DNA from: an uncultured Collinsella sp.
GTDB taxonomy: Bacteria > Actinomycetota > Coriobacteriia > Coriobacteriales > Coriobacteriaceae
Direction of reading: 5' to 3'
DNA: 8,363 bases
Assembly: GCA_902489515.1 (NCBI GenBank)
Contig: CABUAL010000066.1
Location: forward strand, 1 to 8,363
Shown here: positions 5,365-8,363 of the stretch, in pieces
Numbering within the stretch: the stretch's first letter is position 1
Layout of the letters: each line of letters opens with the position of its first letter
The notes under the pieces: generated by a model
The model's database searches: none
What the model was told of the DNA's origin: nothing
The model's input: only the letters and a program-made list of their open reading frames with translations
Program-made: the position numbers and the translations under genes

Positions 5365-7548
5365 TTAGAACCAGAAGAAGTCGCTGCGGGTGACGGTGGC
5401 GCCGATGGCGAAGGGCATGCAGGCGATGACCGGATACAGGTAGCGCATGTAAGTCGAGCCGTTGCACGGGCCAATCAGGCACACAGCGAGCACGCCCAAC
5501 AGCGGCACCCAGATCGCCAGCGCACGCCATGAATGACGACGCAGCAAGTAGACCACCACGGCGATCATGATCCACACGTAGGTGGCCGAGCTCATGGTGA
5601 GCGAGATAAAGGGAACACGCTGCACCGCCACACGGTACAAATTGATCAGGTGGTCGCACCAGCGCACCACGTTGCTGTCAACCGGATGGAAGTCGAAGTA
5701 CTTGAGGTTGTCGGGACGCGCCATGATCTCGGCACTACGCGCCGTGCTGTAGACCCAGGCATCGCGCGCGCTCGGATAAAAATAACCGTAGTAGTTATTG
5801 ATGAGCGCCGAGATATAGCACTCGGGATCCTTTTTGAACATCTGGGCCCACACCTCAAAATAGGCCTTGATGTCCTCCTGCGAGGCGTACTCGTTAAAGC
5901 AGTTCTTGACGGCATCGGACTTGTCGGGGTTGTAGCGGCGGCCCAGGTTCTCGTACTTGAGCACACGGTCGATCACGGCACGTTCTTCGTCGGTCACCAA
6001 GCCGTCGCAAGGAGCCTCCACAATGGTGCCGTCCTCCTTAACCGTGGGGTTGACGCCCGAGTTGAGGCCGTCGTGCTTTTGGACGAAACGAGCCGTCTGC
6101 TGGAACGGAATCGAGAGGATTTCGCGCTTGGAACCGGGCGTAATGTCGTGCGCCGGCATAAAGACCTTGGTGAAGTACATATTAGAGGCAAGGCAGAGCG
6201 CGAGCACCGCGAGAACGCCAACCCAGCGAAAACGCGGGATGGCGCCCGAAGGCGCAGCACCAGTCTGCTTGGCTGCACGACGAGCCACATGCACGTCCCA
6301 TACGCAAAACGCCGCCGCGATTACGCATGCCGCCAGGGGAAACATCAGGCCGCCGTTGCGCAGAAACGTGGAACCCATGGCGCCCAGAGCGAGCAGCAGC
6401 CAGTCGTGGCGCGCAAAGAGCACGGGGGCTTTCTCGCCCGCTCGCTCGGCATTGGCATCACGACGGGGCAAGCCACATGCCACGAGCTTGACGGTCTGTA
6501 CCAGCAGCACCAAAAACGCGTCGGCAAAGAGCACGTCTTTGGTGAGCAACGCCGCGTAGTTAGAGAACATCGGCATAAACGCAAAGAACAGCAGGATCGC
6601 ACCGCGAACCGGCAGGCTCACGCCCAATTTGCGCAGCGACGAAATGGAATAGGCCATGCAGGCAGCCGTGATGACAAATTGAGCGCAGGTGTAGATGGCA
6701 AGACCCGCGTTAGCGCTGTTGAACAGCGAAAGCCCCAGCTGAACGCACGAGCCGATAATGGCCGTGTGCACTACGGGATGATGCCCGTTGAGCAGCACGT
6801 TGGGGTTGAGTAGGCGCAGGTAGTCGCTCGTGCCGTTGGGATAGTTAAACCACTGGCGAATCTGCGCGCCCGTATCTCCCATAAAAAGGCCAGGCAGCGA
6901 AGCAACGAGCGTGGGCGCCCAGGCGATCATAAGCACCAGGAAGGGCCCGGCAAAGGGATGGACCGAGAGCACGGCGTGAGTCACACGCCATACGCGGCCA
7001 AAGTGCGCTTCGGAAAACGGGATGCGCCGAGAGCTCAGCCAATCTAGACACTCAAAGGCAAGGTAGAAGGCAACGATCGCCAGGAGCATCCAGCCCGCGC
7101 CGCCAATCCAGGCGCAGATGATGCGAGCTTTGTCGCCAAGGACAATCTCGGCCGAGTCGGTGAGGTCGTAGCTGCGGCCGAACACCATGCAGATGGCGAA
7201 GAACAGCGACGGCAAAATGATCGATGGACGCCAGGTGTCGCCACGGCCAAAGAACACGTAGCGAAACGGCAAGGTGAGCAGGCAGGCAAGTGCAAGCAGC
7301 ATGACCGCGTCGGTATGGCCGGCAAACGAAAGGAGCACCTCGTAGCACACGTACAGCATGCCCGAGGCTTTGGGGTCAATCGCCAAGACTGCGTTGCTCG
7401 ACACCGGGGCAGGATCGATGGAAAACGCCGTGGTCGCCAACAGCGCGAGCAAAAATGCGATGAGCGTCTGCTTGGCGGGGTAGCGCTTAAACCAGACGAT
7501 GCGGGCAGCGTCGCGCGCAGCCGTTGTGGAGAGGTCGGAATCCTTCAC
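5365..7548 (-). CDS. DUF6020 family polytopic membrane protein, probable GT-C-like glycosyltransferase
   Basis: The product is a 727-residue protein with about twelve or more membrane segments (for example near 28-43, 83-100, 108-124, 143-165, 198-222, 283-300, 315-331, 337-357, 383-412, 441-456, 652-669, 676-692 and 702-718). Its conserved stretches are characteristic of DUF6020: PGLFMGDTGAQIRQWFN (219-235), NGHHPVVHT (254-262), LLTKDVLFADAF (334-345) and, in a long extracytoplasmic region (about 460-648), FEVWAQMFKKDPECYI (564-579) and NNYYGYFYPS (584-593). An acidic residue in the first outer loop (Asp225) followed by a polytopic core resembles GT-C glycosyltransferases that use lipid-linked sugars. 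That function, and the acceptor, are inference. The start is the GTG at 7548, with AGAAAGG about 10 bases upstream. It lies 134 bases downstream of lgt, with two repeat hairpins in the gap, so co-transcription is uncertain. Confidence 0.85.
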   Translation of the reverse strand: MKDSDLSTTAARDAARIVWFKRYPAKQTLIAFLLALLATTAFSIDPAPVSSNAVLAIDPKASGMLYVCYEVLLSFAGHTDAVMLLALACLLTLPFRYVFFGRGDTWRPSIILPSLFFAICMVFGRSYDLTDSAEIVLGDKARIICAWIGGAGWMLLAIVAFYLAFECLDWLSSRRIPFSEAHFGRVWRVTHAVLSVHPFAGPFLVLMIAWAPTLVASLPGLFMGDTGAQIRQWFNYPNGTSDYLRLLNPNVLLNGHHPVVHTAIIGSCVQLGLSLFNSANAGLAIYTCAQFVITAACMAYSISSLRKLGVSLPVRGAILLFFAFMPMFSNYAALLTKDVLFADAFLVLLVQTVKLVACGLPRRDANAERAGEKAPVLFARHDWLLLALGAMGSTFLRNGGLMFPLAACVIAAAFCVWDVHVARRAAKQTGAAPSGAIPRFRWVGVLAVLALCLASNMYFTKVFMPAHDITPGSKREILSIPFQQTARFVQKHDGLNSGVNPTVKEDGTIVEAPCDGLVTDEERAVIDRVLKYENLGRRYNPDKSDAVKNCFNEYASQEDIKAYFEVWAQMFKKDPECYISALINNYYGYFYPSARDAWVYSTARSAEIMARPDNLKYFDFHPVDSNVVRWCDHLINLYRVAVQRVPFISLTMSSATYVWIMIAVVVYLLRRHSWRALAIWVPLLGVLAVCLIGPCNGSTYMRYLYPVIACMPFAIGATVTRSDFFWF

Positions 7549-7567
7549 AGTCCGAAAGCCTTTCTAG

Positions 7568-7622
7568 AAACCTGCCAAAAAGGGACAGGTTTATTTTGGC
7601 AGGTTTTATCTGGGGAAACGTT
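7568..7622 (-). repeat. Dispersed 54-bp REP-like element, copy B
   Basis: The reverse complement of this stretch matches 2693-2746 at 49 of 54 positions. AAACCTGCCAAAA (7568-7580) and TTTTGGCAGGTTT (7594-7606) form a perfect 13-bp stem with a 13-base loop holding AGGGACAGGTTTA (the complement of TAAACCTGTCCCT). Beyond the stem the AACGTTT...CAGATAAA flank (to 7622) is also shared with copy A. It lies between lgt and the DUF6020 gene, in the opposite orientation to copy A. In the minus-strand transcript the hairpin ends about 8 bases before the AGAAAGG ribosome site of the DUF6020 gene. Confidence 0.85.
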
Positions 7623-7647
7623 ACGGTTCTGTCATCGTTGCCCAGCG

Positions 7648-7684
7648 AACCACCACAAAGGTGCTTGTTCACTTTTTGGTGGTT
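7648..7684 (+). repeat. REP-like hairpin overlapping the lgt stop codon
   Basis: AACCACCACAAAG (7648-7660) pairs with CTTTTTGGTGGTT (7672-7684) over 13 bp with one mismatch, around an 11-base loop (GTGCTTGTTCA). The last two bases of the right arm belong to the lgt stop codon (7683-7685). The run CTTTTTGG and the TGTTC just before it resemble the TGTCCCTTTTTGG segment of the 54-bp elements, suggesting a related family with a different stem. On the minus strand no T-run follows the stem, so it is not a classical terminator, though it could still protect or end the lgt transcript. Confidence 0.65.
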
Positions 7685-8363
7685 AAGCGTCGAGGTAGAT
7701 GCGCTGGGGTTGGTTGCGGCGACGAGCAAAGATGATGAGCGCCAGGCCCGCGATTACGAGCGGCAGGCTCAGCAGCTGACCCATGGTGATGACGCCGCCC
7801 AGCAGATAGCCCAGCTGCGCATCGGGCACACGCACAAACTCAATCAAAAAGCGAACGATGCCGTAACCCATCACAAAGACGCCCATAAACGTGCCTTGGG
7901 GCAGTAGCGGCTTTTTGCGGCTGAGCACCTGCAGAATGCAAAAGAGCACAATACCCTCGAGGAATGCCTCGTAGAGCTGGGAGGGATGGCGCGGCATATC
8001 GCCCGCGGTGCCGCCAAAGATCACGCCCCAGGGCAGATCGGTCGGCTTGCCCCACAGCTCGCCGTTGACAAAGTTGGCGCAGCGTCCCAGACATAAGGCC
8101 AGCGGAGCACCGATAACGGCAAGGTCGGCGATGGTCCAGGCGTCGAGCTTGTACATGCGGCACACGAGCACGCCGCCGATGATGCCGCCCACCAGGCCGC
8201 CATGGAAGCTCATGCCGCCTTCATTGGTAGCAAAGATCTCGAGCGGATGCGCCCAGTAGTAGCCGTCGCCGTAAAAGATGACGTAGAACAGGCGGGCGCC
8301 AATGATAAGGCCAAAGACCACGCCGACCACGACACTCGTCAGGTCGTCAACCGTAATGTCAAA
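7683..8363 (-). CDS. lgt: Prolipoprotein diacylglyceryl transferase Lgt, 5' end outside the window
   Basis: This integral membrane enzyme transfers diacylglycerol from phosphatidylglycerol to the lipobox cysteine of prolipoproteins, the first step of lipoprotein maturation. The window holds 226 C-terminal codons, open to the right edge; by family length about 35-60 N-terminal residues are missing. The partial frame begins FDITVDDLTSV. Numbered from the window edge, hallmark motifs are GARLFYV (22-28), GGMSFHGGLVGG with the catalytic-region His54 (49-60), the Lgt signature GRCANFVNGELWG with Arg94, Asn97 and Glu102 (93-105), RHPSQLYEAFLEG (125-137), IEFVRVPDAQLG with Arg178 (174-185), and the final MGQLLSLP membrane segment (194-201). 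All the key residues I can check are intact. The stop codon is overlapped by a repeat hairpin. The start codon and promoter are not visible. Confidence 0.97.
   Translation of the reverse strand, partial: FDITVDDLTSVVVGVVFGLIIGARLFYVIFYGDGYYWAHPLEIFATNEGGMSFHGGLVGGIIGGVLVCRMYKLDAWTIADLAVIGAPLALCLGRCANFVNGELWGKPTDLPWGVIFGGTAGDMPRHPSQLYEAFLEGIVLFCILQVLSRKKPLLPQGTFMGVFVMGYGIVRFLIEFVRVPDAQLGYLLGGVITMGQLLSLPLVIAGLALIIFARRRNQPQRIYLDA

Noticed and set aside
5533..6813. A 426-codon plus-strand open frame opposite the DUF6020 gene
   Set aside because: It is an antisense shadow: the opposite strand encodes conserved DUF6020 motifs and transmembrane segments, while this frame shows only His/Arg/Asp-rich sequence.

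Overview
The window is a GC-rich bacterial chromosome segment in which every supported gene lies on the minus strand. Protein families and gene order suggest an actinobacterial gut commensal of the class Coriobacteriia, possibly Collinsella. That assignment is an inference from gene content, codon bias and the style of the intergenic hairpin repeats, with no marker gene to prove it. There are no rRNAs, tRNAs, CRISPR arrays or transposase genes.

Read in the direction of transcription (high to low coordinates), the layout is as follows. (1) lgt, the prolipoprotein diacylglyceryl transferase, is truncated by the right edge of the window (7683-8363). (2) A 727-residue polytopic membrane protein of the DUF6020 type (5365-7548) is probably a GT-C-like envelope glycosyltransferase. 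(3) yebC, a TACO1-family translation factor (4393-5199), is followed by a strong intrinsic terminator. (4) A compact three-gene operon, amaP - DUF2273 - Asp23/Gls24 (4226 down to 2745), has overlapping or close genes and ends in a terminator hairpin. (5) A YitT-type membrane protein with a C-terminal DUF2179 domain occupies 1514-2536. (6) A zinc-ribbon, multi-TM membrane protein with a Glu-Pro repeat tail occupies 93-1364.

The functional theme is the cell envelope: lipoprotein maturation, a large exported-loop membrane enzyme, a membrane anchor plus alkaline-shock protein module, and two uncharacterised membrane proteins. yebC is the one clearly cytosolic translation gene.

The least expected content is between the genes. 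A 54-bp element occurs twice in opposite orientation (2693-2746 and 7569-7622, 49/54 identical). Each copy contains a hairpin whose loop carries AAACCTGTCCCT. A third hairpin (5329-5364) has a different stem but nearly the same loop (AAACCTGGCCCT). Two further hairpins (7648-7684 and 56-80) have related loops or arms. Four of these five lie against or just after the stop codon of a gene, and none has a canonical U-tract. They look like a REP-like family of dispersed hairpins with a conserved loop and changing stems. The annotation is otherwise ordinary housekeeping and accessory envelope genes; no novel multi-gene system is evident.
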